DNA of 64,000 nucleotides from positions 29,744 through 93,743 of the forward strand of contig NZ_BMLY01000010.1 in NCBI RefSeq assembly GCF_014645555.1, given 5' to 3'. Position numbers and translations under genes: made by a program. How positions within the stretch are numbered: position 1 is the stretch's first letter; each line of letters starts with the position of its first letter. Positions 1-8,825 of the stretch are shown here, piece after piece. A model generated the notes under the pieces. It did not search any database. It was not told the origin of the DNA and worked only from the letters and a program-made list of their open reading frames with translations. This stretch comes from Silvimonas amylolytica (lineage in GTDB: Bacteria; Pseudomonadota; Gammaproteobacteria; Burkholderiales; Chitinibacteraceae).

Positions 1-2382
1 AATGCGGGCGCGGTGGTGCGGCTGGCGGACGTCGCGCAGGTTGAACTGGGTAGTGAAGACTACACCGTCACTAGTCTTTTCAATGGCAAACCCGCTTCCG
101 GCATTGCCATTGAGCTGGCCAGCGGCGCCAATGCCATGGCGGTCTCCAAAGCCGTGGAAGCGCGCCTCAATGAGCTCAAACCGTATTTTCCCACTGGCAT
201 CAGCTACAAGATTGCGTCCAGCACCACGCCGTTCGTGAAGATATCGATCGAAGAAGTGGTCAAAACGCTGATCGAGGCGGTGATTCTGGTTGTGGCCATC
301 ATGTACCTGTTCTTGCAGAACTGGCGCGTGACCCTGATCCCGGCCATTGCCGTACCCGTTGTGCTGATGGGGACATTCGGCGTGCTGGCCGCCCTGGGGT
401 ATTCCATCAATACATTAACCATGTTTGGCATGGTGCTGGCCATTGGTTTGCTGGTGGATGATGCGATTGTGGTGGTGGAGAACGTTGAGCGCCTGATGAG
501 CGTGGAAGGCTTGACGCCACGAGAGGCGACGCGCAAATCGATGTCGCAGATTACTGGCGCGCTGGTCGGTATTGCGCTGGTGTTGACCGCCGTGTTTCTG
601 CCCATGGCCTTCTTTGGCGGTTCTACCGGCGTGATTTACCGCCAGTTCTCCGTGACCATTGCATCAGCCATGATGTTGTCAGTGCTGGTCGCCATGACGT
701 TGACCCCGGCGCTGTGTGCCACCTTGCTCACCCCGATTGTTAAAGGGGGGCATGTCAGCGCACCGGGCGTACTGGGGCGCTTCTTTGCCTGGTTCAATCG
801 CTGTTTTGAGCGTAGCGCCAAACGCTACGAACACGGTGTTGAACGTGTCATCAAACATCGCCGGATGGGGATTGGCATGTATGTCGTGCTGATCGCGCTG
901 ATGGGCGTGTTGTTCTGGCATCTGCCCACCTCGTTTCTGCCAGAAGAAGATCAGGGCGAGTTGATGGTTTCCGTCAAATTGCCGCCTGGCACAACGGCAG
1001 AAAAAACCCAGAAAGTAGTCAATCAGGTCTCGGACTTCGTACGCAAGCAACCTGAAGTCAGCACCATGATGGCGGTATCCGGTTTCAGCATGGGTGGTAG
1101 CGGTCAGAACGCGGGCATGGCGTTTATCAAGCTCAAGGGCTGGAACGAGCGCAAGGCCAGCGCCACGGAAATTGGTATGCGTATTACCCGCGCCATGATG
1201 AGCCAGCACCCGGATGCGCAGATCTTTGCATTTGCCCCGTCGGGCATTCCGGGCTTGGGCCAATCCACGGGCTTTACCATGGAACTCCAGGACTTTGGCG
1301 GCGCCGGACACGATGCGCTGGTTGCGGCAAAACAAAAACTGCTCTCGCTCGCGGCCAGCGACGCCAGGCTCAACGCGTTGCGCTACGCCGGTCTGGAAGA
1401 CACACCGACGTTTGACGTGAAGATCGACGACGCCAAAGCGGGCGCACTCAACCTCACCCAGAGTGATATCAACAGCACGCTGGCCACAGCCGCAGGTGGC
1501 ACCTATGTGAACGACTTTGTCGACCGAGGCCGTATCAAGAAGGTGTACGTACAGGGCGGGGCCGACGCACGCATGCTGCCGCAAGACATCAACCGCTGGT
1601 CCGTGCGCAACAGTGATAACGCCATGGTGCCGTTTTCGGCCTTTGCCAGCAGCGGCTGGAGCTACGCCGCCGCCACGCTGGCCCGCTTTAACGGCACGGC
1701 CTCCATGGAAATCAGCGGTGAACCGGGTCAGGGCGTTAGCTCCGGCACTGCGATGGCAGAGATGGTCAAGCTGGTGAAGCAACTGCCGGCGGGGTTTGGG
1801 TATTCGTGGTCCGGCTTGTCTTATCAGGAACAGCAAGCCGGGGCGCAAGCACCGCTGCTGTACGCCGTCTCCCTGCTGTTTGTGTTCTTGTGCCTGGCTG
1901 CGTTGTATGAAAGCTGGTCGATTCCGTTTTCGGTGATGCTGGCGGTCCCGATCGGGATTGTCGGCGCGTTGCTGTTCACCACCGTGCGCGGATTGAACAA
2001 CGATGTGTACTTCCAGGTCGGCTTGCTGGCGACGGTTGGCCTGGCGGCCAAGAACGGCATTTTGATCGTGGAATTTGCACGCGAACTGGAACAGAAAGGC
2101 GCCAGCGTGACTACTGCTGTGCTTGAGGCCGCCCGCCAGCGGCTGCGTCCGATCTTGATGACCTCTGCGGCATTCCTGCTGGGTGTCTTGCCGCTGGTGG
2201 TCAGCACCGGCGCGGGGTCTGGCAGTCGGCACTCGCTGGGTACAGGTGTGTTTGGCGGCACGCTGACCTCTACGCTCTTGGGTATTTTCTTTATTCCGCT
2301 GTTTTACGTGATCGTGCGCAGCCTGTTCCCGGGCAAAAAAAAGCACACCGCGCATGAGGATGCACACCATGATCCAGTTTGA
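1..2382 (+). CDS. RND (HAE1) multidrug efflux permease, 5'-truncated by window edge
   Basis: Inner-membrane proton-driven pump subunit of an AcrB/MexB-type tripartite efflux system. The reading frame is open from base 1, so the gene begins before the window. About 793 codons are present against roughly 1050 in the family, so about a quarter at the N-terminus is missing. Visible family features are the TM4 proton-relay motif GLLVDDAIVVVENVE with its Asp pair, the large periplasmic porter/docking loops, and a C-terminal TM block with LATVGLAAKNGILIVEFA. The stop overlaps the start of the outer-membrane factor gene, so the two form one operon. The membrane-fusion (adaptor) gene is probably just upstream, outside the window. 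Substrates cannot be read from the sequence. Confidence 0.95.
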   Translation, partial: NAGAVVRLADVAQVELGSEDYTVTSLFNGKPASGIAIELASGANAMAVSKAVEARLNELKPYFPTGISYKIASSTTPFVKISIEEVVKTLIEAVILVVAIMYLFLQNWRVTLIPAIAVPVVLMGTFGVLAALGYSINTLTMFGMVLAIGLLVDDAIVVVENVERLMSVEGLTPREATRKSMSQITGALVGIALVLTAVFLPMAFFGGSTGVIYRQFSVTIASAMMLSVLVAMTLTPALCATLLTPIVKGGHVSAPGVLGRFFAWFNRCFERSAKRYEHGVERVIKHRRMGIGMYVVLIALMGVLFWHLPTSFLPEEDQGELMVSVKLPPGTTAEKTQKVVNQVSDFVRKQPEVSTMMAVSGFSMGGSGQNAGMAFIKLKGWNERKASATEIGMRITRAMMSQHPDAQIFAFAPSGIPGLGQSTGFTMELQDFGGAGHDALVAAKQKLLSLAASDARLNALRYAGLEDTPTFDVKIDDAKAGALNLTQSDINSTLATAAGGTYVNDFVDRGRIKKVYVQGGADARMLPQDINRWSVRNSDNAMVPFSAFASSGWSYAAATLARFNGTASMEISGEPGQGVSSGTAMAEMVKLVKQLPAGFGYSWSGLSYQEQQAGAQAPLLYAVSLLFVFLCLAALYESWSIPFSVMLAVPIGIVGALLFTTVRGLNNDVYFQVGLLATVGLAAKNGILIVEFARELEQKGASVTTAVLEAARQRLRPILMTSAAFLLGVLPLVVSTGAGSGSRHSLGTGVFGGTLTSTLLGIFFIPLFYVIVRSLFPGKKKHTAHEDAHHDPV

Positions 2383-3784
2383 CCGTTTCCCCCGCCTGTT
2401 GCTGAGCGTGATCTGTGCCAGCATCCTGGCCGGATGCGCCAGCATGGCGCCGCAATACACCCAGCCTGCATCACCCGTACCGGCGCAATTCCCGACCGCC
2501 ACGGCGGTGTCTGAACCGGCGACGTCGCTGACCAGCATGGATTGGCATGATGTGTTCCTGGATGAACGCCTGCGTAAAGTGATTGCACTGGCGCTAGAGA
2601 ACAACCGGGATCTACGTGTAGCCGTACTTAATATCGAAAAAGCACGAGCACAGTATCAAATCCAGCGCGCTAACTCGTTGCCCTCGATTGACGGCACTGG
2701 CGCGCAAACCACGTCTGCAACGAGCAATAACGGCAAAACCAGCATCAGCCGTAGCGCCACGGCCACCGTGGGTTTCAGCAGCTGGGAGCTGGATCTGTTT
2801 GGCCGCATCCGCAGCCTGAATGATGAGGCCCTGCAAACGTATCTGGCTACAGCGCAAACACAGCGCAGTACCCGGATGAGTCTGGTGGCAGAAGTCGCTG
2901 GTGACTGGCTGACCGTCGCCTCGTATCAGCAACGTGTGGCCCTGGCGAAACAGACACTGGAAAGCCAGCAAAAAACGCTGACGCTCACGCAGCAAATGCA
3001 TGATTCTGGCGCGGTAGCCGGCACCGACCTGGTCACGGTTGAAGCCAGCGTACAAAGCGCGCGGGCGGATGTCGCCAGCTACGCGACCAGCCTGGATGAA
3101 GCCCGCAATGCGCTGGATCTGGTGGTCGGTACCGCTGTATCGGCGGATTTGTTGCCGGACGCCGCCGCTTATGACAACGCCGTCGCGCTGGCACCGGTTT
3201 CGGCCAATATGTCCTCCAGCGTCTTGTTGCAGCGCCCGGATGTATTGTCTGCCGAATACACGCTCAAAGCCGCCAACGCCGATATCGGCGCTGCGCGCGC
3301 CGCGTTCTTTCCGACCATCTCGCTGACGGGCTCTGCCGGTGTGGGCAGTGACGCCTTGTCTACCTTGTTCAGTGCGGGCACGCGGACCTGGTCATTCGTG
3401 CCGACGATCTCCGTGCCGATCTTCCACGCGGGCGCGCTACAGGCCTCGCTGGACGTCGCCAAAATCTCCAGCAATATCGCCGTGGCGCAATATGAAAAAG
3501 CCGTTCAGAGCGCTTTCCAGGAAACCTCGGATGCGCTGGCAGTGCGCGCCCGGCTGGATGAACGCCTTGATGCCCAGCGCGCACTCGTGTCTGCGTCGCA
3601 ACGTAGCTACACCCTGGCCGATGCCCGTTACAAAAACGGTGTGGACAGCTACCTGCTGACGCTCGTTGCCCAGCGTACGTTCTACAGCGCTCAGCAAGAC
3701 CTGATTTCGCTGCAACTGAGCGAGGCGACCAACCGCGTGACCCTGTTCAAGGTGCTGGGTGGAGGGGCAGATGCGCGCAGTTGA
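2369..3784 (+). CDS. RND efflux outer-membrane lipoprotein, NodT/OprM family
   Basis: Trimeric outer-membrane channel (TolC-like) partner of the upstream RND permease. The N-terminus is a lipoprotein signal with lipobox SILAGC, followed by the family hallmark PQYTQPASPVPAQFP and two outer_membrane_efflux_protein repeats rich in long helices. An ATG at 2354 is also in frame, but the ATG at 2369 is preceded by GAGGA at 2356-2360 with 8 nt spacing, so 2369 is preferred. This gives 471 aa, normal for the family. It overlaps the permease stop by 14 nt, indicating translational coupling. The Cys after the signal should be lipidated and retained in the outer membrane. Confidence 0.93.
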   Translation: MIQFDRFPRLLLSVICASILAGCASMAPQYTQPASPVPAQFPTATAVSEPATSLTSMDWHDVFLDERLRKVIALALENNRDLRVAVLNIEKARAQYQIQRANSLPSIDGTGAQTTSATSNNGKTSISRSATATVGFSSWELDLFGRIRSLNDEALQTYLATAQTQRSTRMSLVAEVAGDWLTVASYQQRVALAKQTLESQQKTLTLTQQMHDSGAVAGTDLVTVEASVQSARADVASYATSLDEARNALDLVVGTAVSADLLPDAAAYDNAVALAPVSANMSSSVLLQRPDVLSAEYTLKAANADIGAARAAFFPTISLTGSAGVGSDALSTLFSAGTRTWSFVPTISVPIFHAGALQASLDVAKISSNIAVAQYEKAVQSAFQETSDALAVRARLDERLDAQRALVSASQRSYTLADARYKNGVDSYLLTLVAQRTFYSAQQDLISLQLSEATNRVTLFKVLGGGADARS

Positions 3785-3841
3785 TGCCAGCGGGCGTGGG
3801 CAAGGTGACGCGATCTTGCGGGCAACCGACCGGAGTGCACG

Positions 3842-3859
3842 GCATCTTGCCCAAGATGC
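3842..3859. promoter_or_regulatory. Perfect 8-bp inverted repeat in the gap after the efflux operon
   Basis: GCATCTTG, a 2-nt spacer, then CAAGATGC. A two-base loop is too tight for a good hairpin and no T-run follows, so a protein-binding site is as likely as a terminator. It overlaps the ATG of the small ORF at 3856. The function is unknown. Confidence 0.35.
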
Positions 3860-4056
3860 ATAGACCCATGCTGATCGCCGCTGTGCTGGCGCTGCTGCTG
3901 TCATCCGCGTCTTTTGTCCCGGAACAGACCGCGCCAGGTGGACAAGCCGACCCCGACGGGACGGCACCCGCGGGAGGCAGCGTTGATCTGTTCAGTGCCT
4001 GGGCCGTCATCCTGATAACCGACTGGCAGCGTTGGCGGCAAACGCCCTGGCGCTAG
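3856..4056 (+). CDS. Possible small exported or membrane protein, 66 aa
   Basis: Doubtful small ORF in the 441-nt gap between the efflux operon and the HDOD gene. The N-terminus MHRPMLIAAVLALLLSSASF looks like a signal peptide or a single membrane helix; a Gly/Pro-rich stretch and a short tail ending WRQTPWR follow. No good Shine-Dalgarno sequence precedes the ATG, which itself lies in an inverted repeat. I do not recognise a family. It could be spurious. The remainder of the gap (4057-4225) shows nothing recognisable apart from the HDOD gene's leader. Confidence 0.25.
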   Translation: MHRPMLIAAVLALLLSSASFVPEQTAPGGQADPDGTAPAGGSVDLFSAWAVILITDWQRWRQTPWR

Positions 4057-4225
4057 CGGGCCCGGTCTGTGGAAAAACCGCTCCGGCGCACGTCGGCTAT
4101 CCACAAGTTAATCTGGAGTGTGATACTAGAGGTTAGAGCAAGGCGCGGGTTTGCAGGCGAGCCGCCTGGCAAGCCGCCGCTCTGGCGTCGTTTTCCTTAT
4201 TCCCGGCCCCCAGCGAGGCACGATC

Positions 4226-5095
4226 ATGCTCACCAGCGCCCAGAAACACTGGGATGTAGAGCAGTGGACGCACTATCTCAAAGTGCAGGAACTCCCCGTG
4301 ATGCCACGGACCAAAGGTTTGCTGGACCTGCTCGTCGAGCATGCCGACACCGTTGCGCCCAAACGCCTTGTTGAACTGGCCAACAGTGATTCATTCCTGG
4401 CGCTGCGGTTATTACGCTACGCCGAAGCCCATCGCTCACATCATCTGGGGCGCGAGAGCACCACGCCGCTTTCGGCCATTTTGCATACGGGCACCGACAA
4501 CCTGATCACATTGATTGCGGATGCCCCGGTCTGCAACGAGGATGAAGAAGGTTTGCTGCTGAGCGAATCCCGCTGTGCTCGCGCCGGTGTCCTGGCACGG
4601 CAATGGGCCGGCTGGCGGGCGGATATATCGCCAGAAGAAGTGGCACTGGCCGCGTTACTGGCGGAAATGGGCGAAATGTTGCTGTGGCATTTCGCCCCGG
4701 AAATCCCGCTGGCGGTGCAGGATGAAATGGCCAGTGGCCGCGCCACCAGAACACTGCAAGCGCAGCAACAGGTGGCCGGTTTTGCCTTCAAGACACTGTC
4801 ACTCTCTCTGGCCGCTGCCTGGCACCTGCCGCCGTTGATCGCCATGCTGATCAAGGGTGTCGACAACATTCGTGCCAATATCGCCCGCATTGCCAACGAC
4901 ACAGCCCGCCACCTGCAAAGCGATCCGGAAAACCCCGCTATCCCGTCGGACATCATCGCGCTGCACCACTTCTTGCCCAATACCAGCTACGCCACTTTGC
5001 TGGCGCCGCTGGATCTCTCAGAGAAGTACCGGGATGAAGTGCTGGTCGCCATTGCGCGCGAGAACGAGCACGGACAGGGGGCGCATCATTCGTGA
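4226..5095 (+). CDS. HDOD-domain protein
   Basis: 289-aa protein resembling the HDOD (PF08668) branch of the HD superfamily, which is usually non-catalytic and used in signalling scaffolds. Residues around 20-200 carry the helical pattern LPVMPRTKGLLDLL, LVELANSDSFLALRLLRYA and AALLAEMGEMLLWHFAPE, where HDOD proteins have a degenerate HD core. The family segment after it (QQQVAGFAFKTLSLSLAAAWHLP) matches the usual HDOD ending, where a new bacterium-wide regulator would accept or refuse partners. Upstream in-frame codons exist, but the ATG at 4226 has GAGG about 7-8 nt ahead and no SD favours the longer form. No catalytic metal site is evident. The specific role is unknown. Confidence 0.75.
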   Translation: MLTSAQKHWDVEQWTHYLKVQELPVMPRTKGLLDLLVEHADTVAPKRLVELANSDSFLALRLLRYAEAHRSHHLGRESTTPLSAILHTGTDNLITLIADAPVCNEDEEGLLLSESRCARAGVLARQWAGWRADISPEEVALAALLAEMGEMLLWHFAPEIPLAVQDEMASGRATRTLQAQQQVAGFAFKTLSLSLAAAWHLPPLIAMLIKGVDNIRANIARIANDTARHLQSDPENPAIPSDIIALHHFLPNTSYATLLAPLDLSEKYRDEVLVAIARENEHGQGAHHS

Positions 5096-5312
5096 CTGCA
5101 AGTCTGCGCTACGCGAGCTGACGTCTGCGGGGGCGTAGAGCCGGCTCTCGGCCGAATGGCATACCCGCCGCCCTCAATGCCTGTGTCATTGCTCTGTACC
5201 ATAGTGTACAAATTCCGGCACTCACTACAATGCAACACACGCCAGCCGGATCTGCTCCGTACACTGCCATTTTGTCGGCGGTTGTGCCGTTTGTTTGCAT
5301 TTGAAGGCGCTC

Positions 5313-6062
5313 ATGGATACCCATATCGATCACATTCTGGTCGTGGATGACGACCGCGAAATCCGCGAACTCGTCTCGACCTATCTCACCAGGAACGGCC
5401 TGCGCGTCTCTGTGGCGCAAGGTGGCCGCCATATGCGCGCCATTCTGGAGGTCACCCCGGTTGATCTGATCGTGCTCGACATCATGATGCCAGGTGAAGA
5501 TGGCTTGTCCCTGTGCCGGGAGCTACGCGCCGGCAAGCACAAGCTCGTGCCCATTCTGATGCTGACCGCGCGTGATGATGAAACCGACCGCGTGCTGGGT
5601 CTGGAAATGGGGGCGGATGATTACCTGACCAAGCCGTTTGCATCGCGTGAGCTGCTGGCGCGCATCAAATCCGTGCTGCGCCGTACCCGCATGTTGCCGC
5701 CCAATTTGCAGATCACCGAAGCGGCGCAGGTGCTGACCTTTGGTCGATGGCGGCTGGATACCACGGCACGTCACCTGGTGGACCAGGATGGCACGGTGGT
5801 GGCGTTAAGTGGTGCGGAGTACCGCCTGCTGCGTGCGTTTGTCGATCACCCGCAGCGGGTGTTGAACCGCGATCAATTGCTTAACCTCACACAGGGGCGG
5901 GAGGCTGATCTGTTTGATCGCTCCATCGACCTTCTGGTCAGCCGCGTGCGTCAGCGCCTTGGCGATGATGCGCGCGAGCCTGACTTTATCAAGACCGTGC
6001 GCAGCGAAGGTTATGTGTTTGCCGTGCCGGTGGAAATCACTGAAGCCAGGCAGGAATTCTGA
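5313..6062 (+). CDS. OmpR/PhoB-family response regulator
   Basis: Two-component DNA-binding response regulator, 249 aa. The receiver domain (about residues 6-120) has the acidic cluster D12-D14, phospho-acceptor D56 in LIVLDIMMPG, T85 and K107 in LTKPF. A winged-helix Trans_reg_C domain (about 145-240) ends in the typical FIKTVRSEGYVF. An in-frame TTG exists at 5295, but GAAGG at 5303-5307 is 5 nt before the ATG at 5313, so that start is chosen. No kinase gene is adjacent. The nearest EnvZ-like kinase, at 8822-10156 on the same strand, has no regulator next to it, so the two may be partners (inference). A strong terminator follows the gene. Confidence 0.92.
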   Translation: MDTHIDHILVVDDDREIRELVSTYLTRNGLRVSVAQGGRHMRAILEVTPVDLIVLDIMMPGEDGLSLCRELRAGKHKLVPILMLTARDDETDRVLGLEMGADDYLTKPFASRELLARIKSVLRRTRMLPPNLQITEAAQVLTFGRWRLDTTARHLVDQDGTVVALSGAEYRLLRAFVDHPQRVLNRDQLLNLTQGREADLFDRSIDLLVSRVRQRLGDDAREPDFIKTVRSEGYVFAVPVEITEARQEF

Positions 6063-6086
6063 ATTCGCAATGAAATATAAAGTATG

Positions 6087-6116
6087 AAAAAGGCGGACCT
6101 TGCGGTCCGCCTTGTT
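6087..6116. terminator. Bidirectional rho-independent terminator
   Basis: GGCGGACC, loop TTGC, GGTCCGCC (6092-6111), flanked by AAAAA on the left, which gives a U-run on the minus transcript, and TTGTTGTT on the right. It separates the convergent response regulator and alpha/beta hydrolase. Confidence 0.88.
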
Positions 6117-6129
6117 GTTGCTGGCCTCT

Positions 6130-6906
6130 TTATTTGGCTGCGACGGTTTGCACAGCGTCGATAATGACCTTGGCCACTTCTTCCGGGTGCGATTGTTGCG
6201 GCACATGGCTTGATGGCAGCACGGTGGTTCTGGCGTTCAGCTTCTTGGCGTAATCGCGTTCCAGATCTGGCTGGATCATGCGGTCATTGGACGACACGAT
6301 GTACCAGTTCGGACGGGTGCTCCAGGCAGCAGCAGTGACTTTCTCGCCAAAGGCCTTGGACTGGATCGGGCCCTGGGTCGCCGCCATCACGTCAGTACGA
6401 GAACGTGGCAAGTCCTGGGCGAAGAAATTGGCAACGCCATCCGCTGACAGCGACAGATAACCCGCAGCATCGGCTTGCAAGTGTTTGATGCCTTCCGGAA
6501 CCGGATACTGCGTACCTTGATCTGCAGTGGATTGGCCGGCATCCGGTGCAAAGGCAGCGACGTAGACCAGTGCGGCGACTTTGGGGTCGTTACCGGCCTG
6601 GGTAATCACGGTGCCACCCCAGGAGTGGCCGACCAGCACGACACGGCCAGGCGCATTGGCAATGGCACGTTGGGCAGCGGTCACATCGCCAGACAAGGAA
6701 TCCAGGCCGTTTTGTACGGCAGTCACCTTGATGCCTTTGGCTTGCAGGTACGGAATCACGCGGGACCAGTCAGAGCCGTCTGCAAATGCGCCGTGCACGA
6801 TCACGACGGTGGGGGCGTCAGCCTTGGCGGCATCGGCAGCGTGAGCAACGCCAGCGGACAAGGCAAGTGTGGCAACAGCAGCAGAAATGAAAGTACGGGC
6901 AGTCAT
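6130..6906 (-). CDS. Exported alpha/beta-fold hydrolase
   Basis: 258-aa periplasmic or secreted serine hydrolase of the plant SABP2/PNAE-like esterase group. It has a clean Sec signal peptide (MTARTFISAAVATLALSAGV, cut after AHA), the oxyanion motif VIVHGAFADGSDW, the nucleophile elbow GHSWGG and the C-terminal catalytic His in SSHVPQQSHPEEV. The frame stays open upstream, but this start is preceded by AAGGAGA and gives the signal peptide at the very N-terminus. The substrate is unknown; related bacterial proteins are annotated only as esterases. It is transcribed toward the response regulator and ends at the shared terminator. It is divergent from the HD/LuxR gene. Confidence 0.88.
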   Translation of the reverse strand: MTARTFISAAVATLALSAGVAHAADAAKADAPTVVIVHGAFADGSDWSRVIPYLQAKGIKVTAVQNGLDSLSGDVTAAQRAIANAPGRVVLVGHSWGGTVITQAGNDPKVAALVYVAAFAPDAGQSTADQGTQYPVPEGIKHLQADAAGYLSLSADGVANFFAQDLPRSRTDVMAATQGPIQSKAFGEKVTAAAWSTRPNWYIVSSNDRMIQPDLERDYAKKLNARTTVLPSSHVPQQSHPEEVAKVIIDAVQTVAAK

Positions 6907-7055
6907 GATGAATCTCCTTGGGTTGTGTTTGTGTACAAGACAGGACGAAGTATGCGCAGGGCGGGGGCAGGGCAACATCGGTCGGATATCCGATGCGCGT
7001 CTCCATCCGCTTTCATGTCTTGTGACGGCAACCCATCGGCAAGCGGACGTATTTG

Positions 7056-8519
7056 ATGCAGTCATTTGATGCAGGTAACGCAGCGTTGATCCCGGCCAGA
7101 GATGCCATTGTGGCGATTGCCTTTATTGGCGACTTGAGTATGGGCCGCGCTACGGATCAGTCTCCGCGCACGGCCTGGCTGGCGATGGCGCTGGCGCGTG
7201 CCGCCGGATGTGATGAAGACATTGTGACTGCGGTCGAGATCGCTGCGCTGCTGCGCTGGTCCGGGTGTACGGCCAACGCAGCCGGGTTTGAGCGCATCCT
7301 GGGGGATGACGTCGGCGGGCGCGAAGCGATGATGGCGCTGACCTTGCCCCCGCTCAATGCCGAAGCCCAAAGCCAGATGCCGGAAATGGCGCAGATTCAC
7401 TGCGAGGTGGCCGGGGATATAGCCCGTATGCTGGATCTGGGCGAGTGTATTGAAAGCGCCTTGCGTCATACCTTCGAACGCTACGACGGCCACGGCTTGC
7501 CGGGCGTGTTGCGGGGCGATGCGGTCCCCTTGGCGGTTTATATCGTGGCGCTGGCCAGCGATCTGGAAATCCTCAGTCGTGCCCATGGTTTGCCGCGTGC
7601 AGTGCAATTGATTGAAGGCCGCGCCGGGCAGGTTTACCCGGCGGAACTGGCCGCGCTGCTATTGGGGCATGCGGGTGACTGGCTCGCGCAGCTGGATGCC
7701 TTCAGCACGGCGGGCTCGCTGCTGCCGCCCGCGCTCAACGCAACCATCCAGCCTGTGGCGCTGGAGCTGGTGGCCGATATTGCCGACCTTAAACTGCCTT
7801 GGCTGGCTGGTTATTCGCGTCAGGTGGCCACGCTGGCGCACGCCGTAGCCACCGCGCTGGGCCTGGAGCCCGCGGTAAGCCACATGCTGTACCGCGCCGG
7901 GCTTATTCATAATATCGGCCGTGCCGCCTTGCCCAATGCCTTGTGGAATACCTCTGGCCCGCTGGATTACGCCGCGTGGGAACGCGTGCGGCTGGTGCCG
8001 TACTGGACGCGCCGCGCTGCGCAGCACACGGCGGCGCTGGCCGCTGAAGCGGAGTTGGCGTCGTACGCCTATGAGCGGCTGGATGGCAGCGGGTATTTCC
8101 GCAGCGTGTCCGCAGAGGCGATCCCGACTGAGCGCCGGATACTGGCTGCTGTCGTGGCCTGGTGTGCGCTGGTGTCGCGCCGCCCCTGGCGGGCCGCGTG
8201 TACCGCGCAAGAAGCCGCCACGGTATTGCGCGCTCAGGCCGCTGCGGGCCGACTGGATACCGCCACCGTCGATACCCTGATTGCCTGCGCCACCGGACAG
8301 TCAGCGCCGCCCACCCGCAAGGCATCGACTCTGTTATCCGAGCGCGAAACGGATGTCCTGCGCCGGATCAGCCTGGGTGAAAGCAACAAGGAAGTCGCCC
8401 GCGCGCTGGTGATCAGCCCGAGCACCGTGCGCACACATATGGAGAGCATTTTCCGCAAACTGGAGTGCAGCACGCGCGCAGCAGCGACGCTCAAAGCGTT
8501 CACGCTGGGCGTGTTGTAA
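7056..8519 (+). CDS. Tandem HD-GYP-like domain protein with C-terminal LuxR HTH
   Basis: 487-aa transcriptional regulator. The C-terminus (about 420-487) is a GerE/LuxR helix-turn-helix: LSERETDVLRRISLGESNKE then SPSTVRTHMESIFRKL. Upstream are two HD-GYP-like units. The first ends in HTFERYDGHGLPG, the second has LIHNIGRAALPNALWN and YERLDGSGYF. In canonical HD-GYP phosphodiesterases these would read HD and HHExxDGxGYP, so the HD pair is changed to HN and the GYP motif is degraded; catalysis on c-di-GMP is doubtful and a sensory role is more likely. The ATG at 7056 is used; a TTG directly before it is in frame. No strong SD is visible. It sits between a response regulator and a histidine kinase. 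Confidence 0.85.
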   Translation: MQSFDAGNAALIPARDAIVAIAFIGDLSMGRATDQSPRTAWLAMALARAAGCDEDIVTAVEIAALLRWSGCTANAAGFERILGDDVGGREAMMALTLPPLNAEAQSQMPEMAQIHCEVAGDIARMLDLGECIESALRHTFERYDGHGLPGVLRGDAVPLAVYIVALASDLEILSRAHGLPRAVQLIEGRAGQVYPAELAALLLGHAGDWLAQLDAFSTAGSLLPPALNATIQPVALELVADIADLKLPWLAGYSRQVATLAHAVATALGLEPAVSHMLYRAGLIHNIGRAALPNALWNTSGPLDYAAWERVRLVPYWTRRAAQHTAALAAEAELASYAYERLDGSGYFRSVSAEAIPTERRILAAVVAWCALVSRRPWRAACTAQEAATVLRAQAAAGRLDTATVDTLIACATGQSAPPTRKASTLLSERETDVLRRISLGESNKEVARALVISPSTVRTHMESIFRKLECSTRAAATLKAFTLGVL

Positions 8520-8702
8520 CAGGGCAAAACAGCGAAAAAACAGCAGCAAGTGAAATGTTTTGTGTGCTGTGGGTGCGTATATACATTGTCATACAAAGCG
8601 GTTTTTGAGGCTGGGTATAAAGAGAGCGTGAACCACTGGAGCGCGCCATGGGCAAGCCTGAAATCACCGTGATCAAAGCAGCCCACCGGCCAGGAGACCC
8701 AC

Positions 8703-8825
8703 ATGAAACGCTGTTTGCTGCTGCTTTCTTTTCTGGCTTGTACTGCCATCGTGGAAACGGTTTTTCCGGTGCAGTGCCAGTTGATTACCAACAGTACCTC
8801 ACGCAAGAACCGGCAACCCAAATGA
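8703..8825 (+). CDS. Small exported peptide (40 aa) coupled to the histidine kinase
   Basis: Short ORF below usual annotation cut-offs. The ATG is preceded by CAGGAGACCCAC, a good Shine-Dalgarno at correct distance. The translation starts MKRCLLLLSFLACTAIVETV, resembling a signal peptide (or lipobox LACT), continues with FPVQCQLITNSTS and ends in a basic tail RKNRQPK. Its stop overlaps the kinase start as ATGA (8822-8825), which implies translational coupling. If exported, the mature part is only about 20 residues. The role could be a kinase-associated sensor peptide or merely a coupling ORF that sets kinase dosage. I do not recognise a family. Confidence 0.55.
   Translation: MKRCLLLLSFLACTAIVETVFPVQCQLITNSTSRKNRQPK

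Noticed and set aside
679..2604. 641-codon open frame antisense to the RND permease
   Set aside because: It runs opposite to a clearly conserved RND gene, has low-complexity Arg/Gln-rich translation and no SD.
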